Shown: piece by piece, positions 14,986 to 23,066 of the stretch
Layout of the letters: every line of letters starts with the position of its first letter
How positions within the stretch are numbered: position 1 is the stretch's first letter
Assembly (NCBI GenBank): GCA_017937095.1
Contig: JAGBEG010000004.1
Coordinates: forward strand, 186,001 to 250,000
Source of the DNA: Roseburia sp.
GTDB taxonomy: Bacteria > Bacillota > Clostridia > Lachnospirales > Lachnospiraceae
Direction of reading: 5' to 3'
Length of the DNA: 64,000 nt
Program-made: the position numbers and the translations under genes
Notes under the pieces: generated by a model
The model's input: the letters and a program-made list of their open reading frames with translations, nothing else
What the model was told of the DNA's origin: nothing
Database searches by the model: none

Positions 14986-17040
14986 TTACTCCTCGATATC
15001 GCCCTCTTTGAGCATCTCATCGATGGTGTCCTGAATAATGCGCTTTGCCTGCGACACCGTACAATCGGTGAGCTGCGCTCCCGCGACATTCAAGTGACCG
15101 CCGCCGCCGAGCCGCTCCATGATAAGCTGCACGTTAATCTCATCAATCGACCGCGAGCTGACGTAAATCTTGCCCTGATACTCGGTCAATACAAAGGACG
15201 CCTTGATTCCGACAATATTGAGAAGCTCGTTTGCCGCCTGCGCCCCTACGATCGTAGGACTCTCTACATTATCCGCAGGGCAGACCGAAATCGCAAATGC
15301 ACCGCGATATACCTCTGCGCGCCGCACTGCTTCCGCGCGCGCCTTGTATGCCGACATATCATTCCGAAGCATCTTGCGGACTCTCGTGACCTCTGCGCCG
15401 GCTCTTCTTAAATACGCCGCCGCCTCAAAGGTACGCACACCCGTTTTCGTCATAAAGTTATTCGTATCGATCAGAATACCCGCGTAGATACAATCCGCTT
15501 CATGGGGCTGCAGCACGATATTTTCCGAAAAATACTGCAATACCTCCGCAATCATCTCGCAGGCGCTCGATGCATACGGCTCTACATAGGAGAGAACCGG
15601 ATTCTCGATGACCTCCCGGTTCTGTCTGTGATGGTCAAATACACACACGGTATCGGTGCGCTTAAGAAGCTCCGGGCACTCCGTGTAGCTCGGCCGGTTG
15701 ACGTCTACGACCATGACCAGCGTATTGCGGTTCGTCAATAGAATCGCTTCCTCGCTCTTGATAAAGAGATCGGGCGGATAGCCCTTCTCCTCCGAAAAGC
15801 CCTCGACCAGCGGTCTGAGCGACGACGTCACCTCGTTTAGGACAATCTGCGCCTTCTTTCCAAGCACGCGCGCCGCACAGTACACGCCGATTGCCGCGCC
15901 GAGCGAATCCACGTCGCTGATGCTGTGTCCCATGATAATCACATGCTCGCGGCTCTCGATGACCTCACGCAGCGCATGTGCCTTGACGCGCGCTTTGACG
16001 CGGTTGTTGCGCTCTACCTGCTTCGTCTTGCCGCCATAGTAAGAGACGTCCTCGCCCTCACGCAGGACCACCTGATCGCCGCCTCGTCCGAGCGCGAGAT
16101 CAATCGACATTCTGGCATATTCATAATTCTGCGTATAGCTGTCGCTGCCTACGCCGATACCGATGGAAAGCGTGACCGCCATCTCATTTCCGACCTTGAC
16201 GGTCTTGACATCCTCAATAATACTGAAACGGTCTTCTCTGAGCTGCTCCAGATACTGCTTCTTAAACACGACAAAGTACCGATCCTTCTCAATCTTGCGG
16301 ACAAGCGCATCGATCTCGGTAAAGTATTTATTCACCTTGCGGTCAATGAGCGCAATAAGCAGGGAGCGCTTCACATCCTCGATGCTGTCAAGCGCCTCAT
16401 CGTAATTGTCAATATAGACAAGTCCGGCAACCAGGCGCTGCTCCTCATTCTCTTTCATGTAGCGGTTCAGCTCCGTCTCGTCGAACAGATATAGCGCCGT
16501 CAGATATTCGCTGCTGTCATCAATCGCCAAAATCGTGCTGTTCTCCGTCATCGAATCGAAATAAATCCTCCGCAGGGACACGCGGTAATATCTGTCGTTC
16601 AGCGTCACATACAGTGTCCCTTCCGTGTCATTCCGCTGAAGAAGCTCCTTCGTAAGCGTCGGGAACACAGTCATCACAGATTTGTGATACTTCTTATCCT
16701 TCCCCGTAATCGCCGTGAACTCCTCATTGACCCACAGAAATTTCGCATTAAAATCAATCAATGCATACGGAATCTCAAATTCATTCAAAAGCTGCTTCTG
16801 CACCGTGCCGTACTGCGTGGCGAAATTGATCAATTCGTCTATCAGCAACGGCTTATTGCGCAGGTACGACATCAGCATCACCAGAAAATATACCACCACG
16901 AAGCCGGAAAACATGAACCCCGTACCCGTATCTTCCATATAGACAACAACATTTATCGCAACCAGAAGAATCGTCAGCAGCAACGGCAAGTATAAATATG
17001 TACGAAGCTTTCCCTTCAACCTTACATTACTTTTCTTCAC
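14986..17040 (-). CDS. gdpP: GdpP-type cyclic-di-AMP phosphodiesterase
   Basis: A 684-residue membrane enzyme. It has two N-terminal transmembrane helices (YLPLLLTILLVAINVVVYM; GFMFSGFVVVYFLVMLMSYL), a PAS-like segment, a degenerate GGDEF domain and the DHH/DHHA1 phosphodiesterase. Catalytic motifs seen are GHSISDVDSLGAA, VDVNRPS, VFDHHRQ, GILIDTNNF and the DHHA1 GGGGHLNVAGAQ. It hydrolyses c-di-AMP and so affects wall and potassium homeostasis. The start codon is GTG with GGAGG upstream. It leads the rplI-dnaB operon. Confidence 0.95.
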   Translation of the reverse strand: MKKSNVRLKGKLRTYLYLPLLLTILLVAINVVVYMEDTGTGFMFSGFVVVYFLVMLMSYLRNKPLLIDELINFATQYGTVQKQLLNEFEIPYALIDFNAKFLWVNEEFTAITGKDKKYHKSVMTVFPTLTKELLQRNDTEGTLYVTLNDRYYRVSLRRIYFDSMTENSTILAIDDSSEYLTALYLFDETELNRYMKENEEQRLVAGLVYIDNYDEALDSIEDVKRSLLIALIDRKVNKYFTEIDALVRKIEKDRYFVVFKKQYLEQLREDRFSIIEDVKTVKVGNEMAVTLSIGIGVGSDSYTQNYEYARMSIDLALGRGGDQVVLREGEDVSYYGGKTKQVERNNRVKARVKAHALREVIESREHVIIMGHSISDVDSLGAAIGVYCAARVLGKKAQIVLNEVTSSLRPLVEGFSEEKGYPPDLFIKSEEAILLTNRNTLVMVVDVNRPSYTECPELLKRTDTVCVFDHHRQNREVIENPVLSYVEPYASSACEMIAEVLQYFSENIVLQPHEADCIYAGILIDTNNFMTKTGVRTFEAAAYLRRAGAEVTRVRKMLRNDMSAYKARAEAVRRAEVYRGAFAISVCPADNVESPTIVGAQAANELLNIVGIKASFVLTEYQGKIYVSSRSIDEINVQLIMERLGGGGHLNVAGAQLTDCTVSQAKRIIQDTIDEMLKEGDIEE

Positions 17041-17098
17041 AAGCCTGCCTCCATATTCCTGAAAAAAATAATATCGCTATTATAGTCACTTACCATGG

Positions 17099-17127
17099 AT
17101 TATACCATTTCGGAGACACAATATAAA
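17099..17127 (-). promoter_or_regulatory. Candidate gdpP operon promoter
   Basis: Minus strand TTTATA and TATAAT are separated by 17 bases. The -10 is perfect and the -35 is weak. Another -10-like TATAAT lies near 17077-17082. Confidence 0.45.
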
Positions 17128-17134
17128 GCCTTTT

Positions 17135-17215
17135 TTGCGTCCGCAGTGCAGACTGGGGACTGCGCACTGGGGACTGCGGACCGGACTGCGCACGCGCAGC
17201 AATTCAGCCGGAGTG
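17135..17215 (+). repeat. GC-rich short repeats (CAGTGC / GACTGCG units)
   Basis: Several copies of a ccgcagtgc / ggactgcgcac unit run in tandem without an open frame that looks like a gene. Related CCGCAGTGCgCACTCG units recur at 39170-39235. They look like a small dispersed intergenic element. Confidence 0.5.
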
Positions 17216-17223
17216 CCAAAGCA

Positions 17224-17268
17224 CGCAAAAAGAACCGCCCGAAGCAGCCTGGGCAGTTCTTTCTTATA
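17224..17268 (-). terminator. Terminator after the lipoprotein gene
   Basis: On the minus strand the arms AAAGAACTGCCC and GGGCGGTTCTTT (one G-U/mismatch position) flank a 10-base loop and are followed by TTGCG after a T-run. It is also fairly symmetrical for the other strand. Confidence 0.7.
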
Positions 17269-17325
17269 TCCGCTATATCTAGTTCGTCATATCTGTCCGC
17301 CTAAAAGCACCGCGGCGCAACCCCC

Positions 17326-17988
17326 TTATTCCTCCGCGCGCGGCGCCAGCGTCAGATAATTTCCCTTATCCATATCGTCGATCAGATTGTTGGAGAGAAT
17401 CTGCGTTCCGTCCTGCATCGGCATATTCTCCAGCAGCTCGTTGATCTCTGTCTGATACCCGCCATCCGGATTGTAGTGGCAAATACGGTATCCATCTTCC
17501 GCTCCTCTTCCGTATTCGTTGTAAATAATATCATGCCAGCCATTCGTGGTGTTCTTACTTATGGTAATCGGCGTATGTACGCCCTCAAAGGCTTCAAGAA
17601 CCGTAAATCCCCCCGCTTCGTCCTTTTGGAGAATCAACGCCGGATCACCGAACGGCACTTCCGTATATTCCCCGACAACGAACGCAAAAATCTCATCCGT
17701 ACCGTCATCATCCAGATCGATATAATTATAATAGTACCGGGTCTCGCTCAAATATTCCTGCGGAATCTGGTAGTAGGAAATCAAAAACGCCGCAAGCTCC
17801 GGGTATTCTTCCTTTTCTGCATATACCGTCTCCACAGAATATTCTGCCGCAGCCTCAAACCCCGACAGAAAAGATTCTTCGTGCTCCGAAACCTGCTCCT
17901 GCGCATCCGCCGTTTTATTCCCCTGACATCCCGCAAGTAATGCCGCCGTCACCATGACAAGCGCCAGCCTGCATCTGTTCCCTCTCAT
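17326..17988 (-). CDS. Lipoprotein of unknown function
   Basis: A 220-residue protein with a lipoprotein signal: MRGNRCRLALVMVTAALLAGCQGN, lipobox LLAGC. The mature part has an EF-hand-like or FG-GAP-like acidic stretch, YIDLDDDGTDEIFAFVVG. AGGAGG six bases before 17988 fixes the start; a longer frame to 18018 is not needed. The role is unknown; an extracellular surface location is expected. Confidence 0.75.
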   Translation of the reverse strand: MRGNRCRLALVMVTAALLAGCQGNKTADAQEQVSEHEESFLSGFEAAAEYSVETVYAEKEEYPELAAFLISYYQIPQEYLSETRYYYNYIDLDDDGTDEIFAFVVGEYTEVPFGDPALILQKDEAGGFTVLEAFEGVHTPITISKNTTNGWHDIIYNEYGRGAEDGYRICHYNPDGGYQTEINELLENMPMQDGTQILSNNLIDDMDKGNYLTLAPRAEE

Positions 17989-18123
17989 ATGTTCCTCCTG
18001 CCCTTCCCATGACTGCAAAACTCATAATCCTTATATTATATGATTCCCCCCTAATTGCCAAGCATATTCGTGCAATATTAAGGAAAGTTTTAGAATCACC
18101 GGGAGACGGGCAGGCGGAATGCG

Positions 18124-18318
18124 TCAATTGTCTTTTTCGCAGTTCATGTTATTCAGTCCGCAGGTCTTATCGTCCTCTTCGGGAACGCAATTCATGTTGT
18201 TAAGCCCGCAGGTCTTGTCGTCCTCTTCCTCACAATTCATGTTGTTGAGTCCGCAGGTCCTGTCATCCTCTTCTGTCATGCCGTTCTGATCCATGTAGCC
18301 GTACTTATTCTTCTCCAT
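18124..18318 (-). CDS. CGLNNMNC-repeat Cys-rich mini-protein
   Basis: A 64-residue acidic protein. After MEKNKYGYMDQNGMT come three copies of EEDDKTCGLNNMNC (first copy R for K), giving six Cys (22, 29, 37, 44, 53, 60), each pair spaced C-x6-C. AGGAGGATTTTTAC precedes the ATG, and a TTGCGG/TACAAT promoter is visible upstream, so it is a real gene. I do not recognise the family. The regular Cys pairs could bind metal, act as a thiol buffer or be a RiPP core. It is divergent from the AhpF-N-like gene and 0.9 kb from ahpC. Confidence 0.7.
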   Translation of the reverse strand: MEKNKYGYMDQNGMTEEDDRTCGLNNMNCEEEDDKTCGLNNMNCVPEEDDKTCGLNNMNCEKDN

Positions 18319-18370
18319 GTAAAAATCCTCCTTTTGATGACGCCGGATATGGCGATACTTTGATATTTTT

Positions 18371-18400
18371 ATTGTAGGTTGCCACCCACGCCTCCCGCAA
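18371..18400 (-). promoter_or_regulatory. Promoter of the Cys-repeat mini-protein
   Basis: Minus strand TTGCGG (18395-18400) and TACAAT (18371-18376) with 18-base spacing, about 50 bases upstream of the ATG. Confidence 0.5.
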
Positions 18401-18481
18401 TAGACAAAAGCTGGGAATTGTACAAACTATTCTCCCCGAAAACAGGGTATACTGGAATTATATACAAGGAGGTGTCTGCCT

Positions 18482-19147
18482 ATGTACCCAGTCAACACAT
18501 TTTCTGACCAAAGCCCTTTGATCGACGCGGAGCTTGAAGCGCAGCTTACGCCGCTTCTCAGAAAGCTGACCGGAGAACTCACGCTTTGTTCCATCATCGA
18601 CCCGGAGGAAGAGGCCAGCCGGGAGCTTGCCGTCTTCATCCGGCATTTCACGCGGCTGAGCGATAAATTGTCCTGCGAGTTCTACGCCCCGGACGAGAAT
18701 CCTGCCGCAGAACAGAAGCTGAACTGCCCGTTTCTCCCTGCAACGCTGCTGCGCAGGGACGGCGTATTCCAGAATGTCTCGTTTCACGGCATTCCCGGCG
18801 GAAAGGAAATCAACGCCTTTGTGCTCGCGCTCTACAACTGCGCCGGTCCCGGGCAGAAGCTTTCCCCATTCCTTAAGAAGAAGGTTCAGGCGCTCACAGC
18901 CGATATTTCCCTGACCGTCTGCGTCTCCCTCTCCTGCCATCACTGTGCAAACTTAGTCGCCGTCTGCCAGCAAATGGCGCTTTTAAACCCGCATATCCGT
19001 GCCTGCGCGATCGACGCGCGGCTATACCCAAAGTTCGTGGAAGCCGAAAAAATAGAGCGGGTACCGCTGCTGATCATAAACAACGACACCCGCGTCTTAG
19101 GCGATAAATCCATGGAAGAAGTCTATGCGCTGATCAAAGACCTCTGA
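18482..19147 (+). CDS. Thioredoxin-fold protein resembling the AhpF N-terminal domain
   Basis: A 221-residue protein with the length and layout of the two-thioredoxin-fold N-terminal domain of AhpF. The second fold carries the redox motif CVSLSCHHCANLV (CHHC), followed by ARLYPKFVEAEKIERVPLLIINN with the cis-Pro-type segment. The flavin reductase part of AhpF is missing. It likely passes electrons to the AhpC encoded convergently next to it; the upstream reductase would be elsewhere. AAGGAGGTGTCTGCCT gives the start. Confidence 0.8.
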   Translation: MYPVNTFSDQSPLIDAELEAQLTPLLRKLTGELTLCSIIDPEEEASRELAVFIRHFTRLSDKLSCEFYAPDENPAAEQKLNCPFLPATLLRRDGVFQNVSFHGIPGGKEINAFVLALYNCAGPGQKLSPFLKKKVQALTADISLTVCVSLSCHHCANLVAVCQQMALLNPHIRACAIDARLYPKFVEAEKIERVPLLIINNDTRVLGDKSMEEVYALIKDL

Positions 19148-19182
19148 TGCGCACGCCCTGCCGTCTTTTCTGTTGGTCTGCC

Positions 19183-19746
19183 CTACAGCAGACCAACCAG
19201 ATCAAGGCTCGGCTTTAACGTCTCCTCACCCGGCTTCCAGTTCGCAGGACACACCTCGTCTCCGTGTTCCTCCGCGAACTGGCACGCCTCAAGACGGCGA
19301 AGCAGCTCGGCTGCGTTTCTTCCGACATTTCCGGACAGCACCTCATAAGCTTTGATAATGCCCTGCGGATTTACGATGAAATCGGCGCGCTCCGCGACGC
19401 CTTCCTCCTCAATCATCACGTCGAGACTTCTCACCAGCCTTCCGGTCGGGTCGCCCAACATCGGATATGCGATCTTTCTGATACGCTCCGAGTGATCCCA
19501 CCACGCCTTGTGCACAAAATGCGTATCGCAGGACACTGCATAGATTTCACAGCCGTATTCTCTAAACTGCTCGTAATGGTTCTGTAAATCCTCTAACTCT
19601 GTGGGGCAGACAAATGTAAAATCCGCCGGATAAAAGAACAGCAGGCTCCATTTCCCCAGCAGATCTTCCTTCTTTACTTCCTTAAATTCCCGATTGTGGA
19701 ACGCCCATACCTTAAAGTCCTCTAATTCTTTTCCGATCAATGACAT
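19183..19746 (-). CDS. ahpC: Peroxiredoxin AhpC
   Basis: A 187-residue 2-Cys peroxiredoxin. The peroxidatic C47 lies in DFTFVCPTE and the resolving C166 in EVCPANWKPG. It reduces H2O2 and organic peroxides and is recharged by an AhpF-type domain such as the one encoded next door. The promoter is at 19870-19897. Confidence 0.97.
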   Translation of the reverse strand: MSLIGKELEDFKVWAFHNREFKEVKKEDLLGKWSLLFFYPADFTFVCPTELEDLQNHYEQFREYGCEIYAVSCDTHFVHKAWWDHSERIRKIAYPMLGDPTGRLVRSLDVMIEEEGVAERADFIVNPQGIIKAYEVLSGNVGRNAAELLRRLEACQFAEEHGDEVCPANWKPGEETLKPSLDLVGLL

Positions 19747-19869
19747 ATGATACCCTCCTTTGCTTATCGTTTCACCTTACGTCCGGTTTTATACCAAAGC
19801 ATCCGGCGTCTGGTTCTGGTCTGACTCCTGTTGATTCTGATTTTAGGATAATGAAAAAAGTAGGGATTT

Positions 19870-19897
19870 ACATTAGACATATTTATACTTTTGTCAA
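19870..19897 (-). promoter_or_regulatory. ahpC promoter
   Basis: Minus strand TTGACA (19892-19897) and TAATGT (19870-19875), spacing 16. No convincing PerR box could be made out. Confidence 0.55.
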
Positions 19898-19945
19898 AAA
19901 AAGAGCAGGATAACCTGACAAAGCCTGCATTTATCAGCGTTTATC

Positions 19946-19980
19946 AAAAAAGGAGACATTCCTTTTGGAATGTCTCCTTT
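19946..19980 (-). terminator. Terminator of the rpsF-ssb-rpsR operon
   Basis: Perfect 11-bp arms GGAGACATTCC and GGAATGTCTCC with a four-base loop, followed on the minus strand by TTTTTT. Confidence 0.9.
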
Positions 19981-20053
19981 ATCTCATAACAAAATCATCT
20001 GCAGTAAGCCACTCTCTGCGAATTTATTTGCTGCGAGTTTACTCACTGCGAAT

Positions 20054-20317
20054 TTATTCGCATACGTACGGCATCAATGCTACGTGACGAGCTCTCTTGA
20101 TCGCTACGGTAAGCGCTCTCTGATGCTTTGCACAGTTGCCTGTGATACGGCGAGGAAGAATCTTTCCTCTCTCAGAGATGTATCTCTTTAACTTGTTTGT
20201 GTCCTTGTAGTCGATGACATTGTCCTTGCCACAGAATACACAAACTTTTTTTCTTCTATGCATCGGGCGTCTCTTCATCGGAGCGCCTTCTTTGTCTGCT
20301 GCCTTATTGAAAGCCAT
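20054..20317 (-). CDS. rpsR: 30S ribosomal protein S18
   Basis: An 87-residue S18: [57 protein letters not shown] is diagnostic. It keeps the CxxC-type zinc residues (VCVFCG, NCAKH). Last gene of the rpsF-ssb-rpsR operon. Confidence 0.98.
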   Translation of the reverse strand: MAFNKAADKEGAPMKRRPMHRRKKVCVFCGKDNVIDYKDTNKLKRYISERGKILPRRITGNCAKHQRALTVAIKRARHVALMPYVCE

Positions 20318-20362
20318 GATAATTACCTCCTGTTGATATCGTAAATTACTGTGTAATTTCCA

Positions 20363-20809
20363 TTAATTAAATGGTAACTCTTCATCGATTCCATCCGGAA
20401 TATTCATGAAGCCATCGCCTGCCGCGCTGCTCGGTGACGGGCGGTCGGAAGGTGTGTAACCGGAATTATTTCCACCGCCGGAAGCATTCTTGCTCTCCGC
20501 GAACTCTATGTTCTCTACAACAACATCTGTCGTATACACACGCTGTCCGTCCTTGTTGGTGTAGCTTCCGGTCTGAATACGTCCTTCCAGAGCGAATTTC
20601 GTTCCCTTACGTCCGAATCTCTCCAGAAACTCCGCCGTTCTGCCAAATGCAACGCAGTTAATAAAATCTGCCGTCTGCTCATCTCCGTCACGACGGAAAC
20701 GACGGTCTACCGCAAGCGAAAATCTTGCAATGGCAGTGGAGTTCTCACCCTGTGAGTAACGTACCTCTGCGTCTCTGGTCATTCTTCCCATAAGAATTAC
20801 TTTATTCAT
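20363..20809 (-). CDS. ssb: Single-stranded DNA-binding protein
   Basis: A 148-residue SSB. OB-fold start MNKVILMGRMTRDAEVRYSQGENSTAIARFSLAVDR, followed by a Gly/Ser/Pro linker and the acidic C-terminal tip DGIDEELPFN that docks partner proteins. The start at 20809 has GAGAGGAA upstream; the longer frame adds only the RBS region. Confidence 0.97.
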   Translation of the reverse strand: MNKVILMGRMTRDAEVRYSQGENSTAIARFSLAVDRRFRRDGDEQTADFINCVAFGRTAEFLERFGRKGTKFALEGRIQTGSYTNKDGQRVYTTDVVVENIEFAESKNASGGGNNSGYTPSDRPSPSSAAGDGFMNIPDGIDEELPFN

Positions 20810-20859
20810 ATTACGATTCCTCTCTTCCCTCAAACAAACCGTTATCAGTTCAAAGAATC

Positions 20860-21150
20860 TTATTTCTCGTCTTTTCTAACGCATAAGAAACGAAGAACGT
20901 TGTCCATGATGCGGACATCCTGCTCAACTGCTGCCGGAGCGGTCGGCTCTGCATCGAACTGAATAAAGTAGTAATAACCTTCGGTCATCTTCTGAACCTC
21001 GTAAGCTAACTTCTTCTTACCCCAGTCCTCTACTTCTGTTACAGTACCGCCGGCACGAGTGATGTACTCTTTTGCCTTCTCAACTGTCGCTGTTCTCGCA
21101 TCGTCTTCGATCTTTGCACTGACAACGAGTGCTAACTCATACTTATTCAT
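20860..21150 (-). CDS. rpsF: 30S ribosomal protein S6
   Basis: A 96-residue S6, MNKYELALVVSAKIEDDARTATVEKAKEYITRAGGTVTEVEDWGKKKLAYEV. AAGGAGGAAATTCGC before the ATG fixes the start at 21150 and rules out the longer frame to 21255. It leads the operon and pairs with S18 in the ribosome. Confidence 0.97.
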   Translation of the reverse strand: MNKYELALVVSAKIEDDARTATVEKAKEYITRAGGTVTEVEDWGKKKLAYEVQKMTEGYYYFIQFDAEPTAPAAVEQDVRIMDNVLRFLCVRKDEK

Positions 21151-21226
21151 GCGAATTTCCTCCTTTTGGTCTCTGGCCCACGCTTTCATTCGTGAGCAAG
21201 GAATAATTATTATATCACGAGCATCT

Positions 21227-21255
21227 ACTATAACATATTTTTTTTTGGCTTTCAA
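21227..21255 (-). promoter_or_regulatory. rpsF operon promoter
   Basis: Minus strand TTGAAA (21250-21255) and TATAGT (21227-21232) with a 17-base spacer. The leader then has a TCGTGA...TCACGA stem (about 21189-21220), a possible S6:S18 autoregulatory site; that role is inferred from other bacteria. Confidence 0.65.
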
Positions 21256-21288
21256 GACTTTTTGCGGATTTCTTTTGTATTTTTCACG

Positions 21289-22134
21289 TCAGATTCTTTT
21301 TATCGCACTCTTGGGACAACTGCCGATACACTTTCCGCAGCGGATGCACTCTGCGCTGTTCGGCTGTTCGTATACCTTGATTCCCATATCGCATTTTTTC
21401 GCGCAGAGACCGCACTGATTACATTTTTCCCGGTCTATCTCATAGCGGTACAGCGAAAACTTATTAAACAGCCCATACACTGCCCCCAGCGGACAGAGGT
21501 ATTTGCAGAAGGGGCGGTAAATCAGAATGGAGGACACCACCACCAGTACCAGTATCATGACCTTCCAGCCAAACAGGAATCCGATGGTCTTCTGCAGCCC
21601 CGGGTTCGTGGAAACCAGCGGTATACCGCCAAACAATGTGCCGGAGGGACAGATCAGCTTGCAGAACCATGGATTTCCGTAGCCCGCATACCCGGTCAGA
21701 AGCAGCGGCATCCCCACCACGAACACAATAAAAATCACGTACTTCAGATAGCGGAGCTGCCGGTCAAAAGGCACTTTTTTGATTTTTTTCACAAAGGGGA
21801 TCTTATAGAGCAGATCCTGCACCAGACCGAAAGGACAGAGCCAGCCGCACACGAACCGTCCCAGTGTTGCCCCCACGATCATCAGAAATCCGATGACGTA
21901 AAAGGAGAATTTATAATTCTTGCTCCCGATCACCGCCTGCAAGGAGCCGATCGGGCAGGAACCGATGGCGCCGGGGCAGGAATAGCAGTTCAAGCCCGGA
22001 ACGCAGATTTTCTTGCTTTCGCCCTGATATATTTTCCCTTTTGCAAATCCCAGGACATAGCCGTTTGTCAGCGCAGTAAATCCGATCTGGACAATCAGTC
22101 TGAGATTTCTTTTCAGCTTTTGCATTACATTCAT
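21289..22134 (-). CDS. Polyferredoxin membrane protein (NapH/CcoG-like 4Fe-4S protein)
   Basis: A 281-residue protein with about four membrane helices. Cys motifs are CVPGLNCYSCPGAIGSCP near the N-terminus, FVCGWLCPFG and KYLCPLG in the helical core (the CxxxCP type of membrane polyferredoxins), and two C-terminal clusters CNQCGLCAKKC and CIRCGKCIGSCP. It probably carries electrons across or along the membrane for the thiol-redox lipoprotein encoded two genes upstream. Confidence 0.85.
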   Translation of the reverse strand: MNVMQKLKRNLRLIVQIGFTALTNGYVLGFAKGKIYQGESKKICVPGLNCYSCPGAIGSCPIGSLQAVIGSKNYKFSFYVIGFLMIVGATLGRFVCGWLCPFGLVQDLLYKIPFVKKIKKVPFDRQLRYLKYVIFIVFVVGMPLLLTGYAGYGNPWFCKLICPSGTLFGGIPLVSTNPGLQKTIGFLFGWKVMILVLVVVSSILIYRPFCKYLCPLGAVYGLFNKFSLYRYEIDREKCNQCGLCAKKCDMGIKVYEQPNSAECIRCGKCIGSCPKSAIKRI

Positions 22135-22152
22135 TGGACTCCCTTCTCCTCT

Positions 22153-22302
22153 CTATCCGATACCGATACATTCCAGACAAATCATATTCGATTTCTTACC
22201 TACTGTTTCATGCTCGTCCCTGTGCACTCCGTAAGCCAGGGAAATACACCCCGCCAGCAGCAGAATCAGACCGATTCTCTGACATTTCAGCCATTTACTC
22301 AC
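22153..22302 (-). CDS. CD1871A-family CXXC mini-protein
   Basis: A 49-residue protein with one membrane helix (GLILLLAGCISLAYGVY-like) and the C-terminal motif ICLECIGIG. This size and motif are recognised from C. difficile CD1871A-type proteins. The start is GTG, overlapping the tlpA-like stop (GTGAGTAA), with GGAGG upstream. It sits between a TlpA lipoprotein and a polyferredoxin, so a membrane thiol relay is likely. Confidence 0.8.
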   Translation of the reverse strand: MSKWLKCQRIGLILLLAGCISLAYGVHRDEHETVGKKSNMICLECIGIG

Positions 22303-22951
22303 CGTCTGCCTCCTCCAGATATTCGTCAATTGTCTCCATCCAGCCCTGCGCATCCATAGAGCCCTCTACCTGCCCGATTATATTTCCCTCGGAGTCAACA
22401 AAATAGGTCGTCGGGAACGCCTGCAGGTTCTGCAGCAGCGCAGATTCGTGCATTTCCTCAGAAGCGACAAGCTGCTGGTAATTGGCCCCTGCTTTCGCAA
22501 GAATATCTTCCGCTGCGGCTCTCGACTCGTCGGAAATGCCCGCTTCCATCTCATAGAGCAACCCTTTGATGGCAACGCCCTTTCCCTCGTATGCCTTGCT
22601 GACCTCTTCCAGCTCCGGAATCTCATCTACACACGGCGTGCACCAGGTTCCCCACACGTTCACCACAGTCAGCCTGTTCTCTGCGAAAACATCCGCGTCT
22701 ACCTCTTCCCCGTTTAAGTCTGTCGTCTTCATATTTTTGAAGATATCCTCTCCGGCTGCCGCCTGCACACTGTCACTTTCTGCCGCATCCTCCTTTTGCG
22801 CTGTGTCTTCTGCCGCCTGTGCCGAAGCATCCGAAGTGACGCCCACCTCATTTGTCTTATTATCGCCGGCTGCCCCGCAGCCGCCTGCCATAAGCATTGT
22901 TCCAGTTAAAACTACAGTCATAAGTGTTATCCATTTCTTTTTTCTTCTCAT
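22295..22951 (-). CDS. TlpA/ResA-family thioredoxin lipoprotein
   Basis: A 218-residue lipoprotein: the signal MRRKKKWITLMTVVLTGTMLMAGGCG has a lipobox AGGC, then an Ala/Asp/Glu-rich linker and a thioredoxin domain with WGTWCTPCVDEIPEL (WCTPC active site) and the FPTTYFVDSEGNIIG cis-Pro segment. It is expected outside the membrane, reducing or oxidising thiols. Downstream are the CXXC mini-protein and the polyferredoxin on the same transcript. Confidence 0.9.
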   Translation of the reverse strand: MRRKKKWITLMTVVLTGTMLMAGGCGAAGDNKTNEVGVTSDASAQAAEDTAQKEDAAESDSVQAAAGEDIFKNMKTTDLNGEEVDADVFAENRLTVVNVWGTWCTPCVDEIPELEEVSKAYEGKGVAIKGLLYEMEAGISDESRAAAEDILAKAGANYQQLVASEEMHESALLQNLQAFPTTYFVDSEGNIIGQVEGSMDAQGWMETIDEYLEEADGE

Positions 22952-23030
22952 ATTTTTTTCCTCTCTGTTTTTGATGGATTTTGTTTACAGGCGTTACTAT
23001 ACGTTCCCAATGTGAAATGTATATGAAATA

Positions 23031-23066
23031 GAAAAAAATTTGCAGCAGTGCTACACTGCTGCAAAT
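23031..23066 (-). terminator. Terminator overlapping the histidine kinase stop
   Basis: Perfect 13-bp arms ATTTGCAGCAGTG and CACTGCTGCAAAT with the loop TAG, which is the kinase stop codon, followed by TTTTTTT. It separates the two-component genes from the tlpA-like genes, so the latter probably have their own, regulated promoter between 22952 and 23030. Confidence 0.85.

Larger units (their letters stand above)
19747..20053. other. Intergenic region between ahpC and rpsR
   Basis: The 307 bases hold the ahpC promoter (19870-19897), a leader of about 120 bases and the rpsR operon terminator (19946-19980). No coding frame is supported. Confidence 0.6.

Noticed and set aside
19173-19198. Hairpin GTTGGTCTGC/GCAGACCAAC as terminator of ahpC
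   Set aside because: The stem is perfect but no T-run follows on either strand, so it may only be a convergence-zone palindrome.
21262-22359. 365-residue plus-strand open frame
   Set aside because: It is antisense to the polyferredoxin and tlpA-like genes, which have clear motifs and RBSs.
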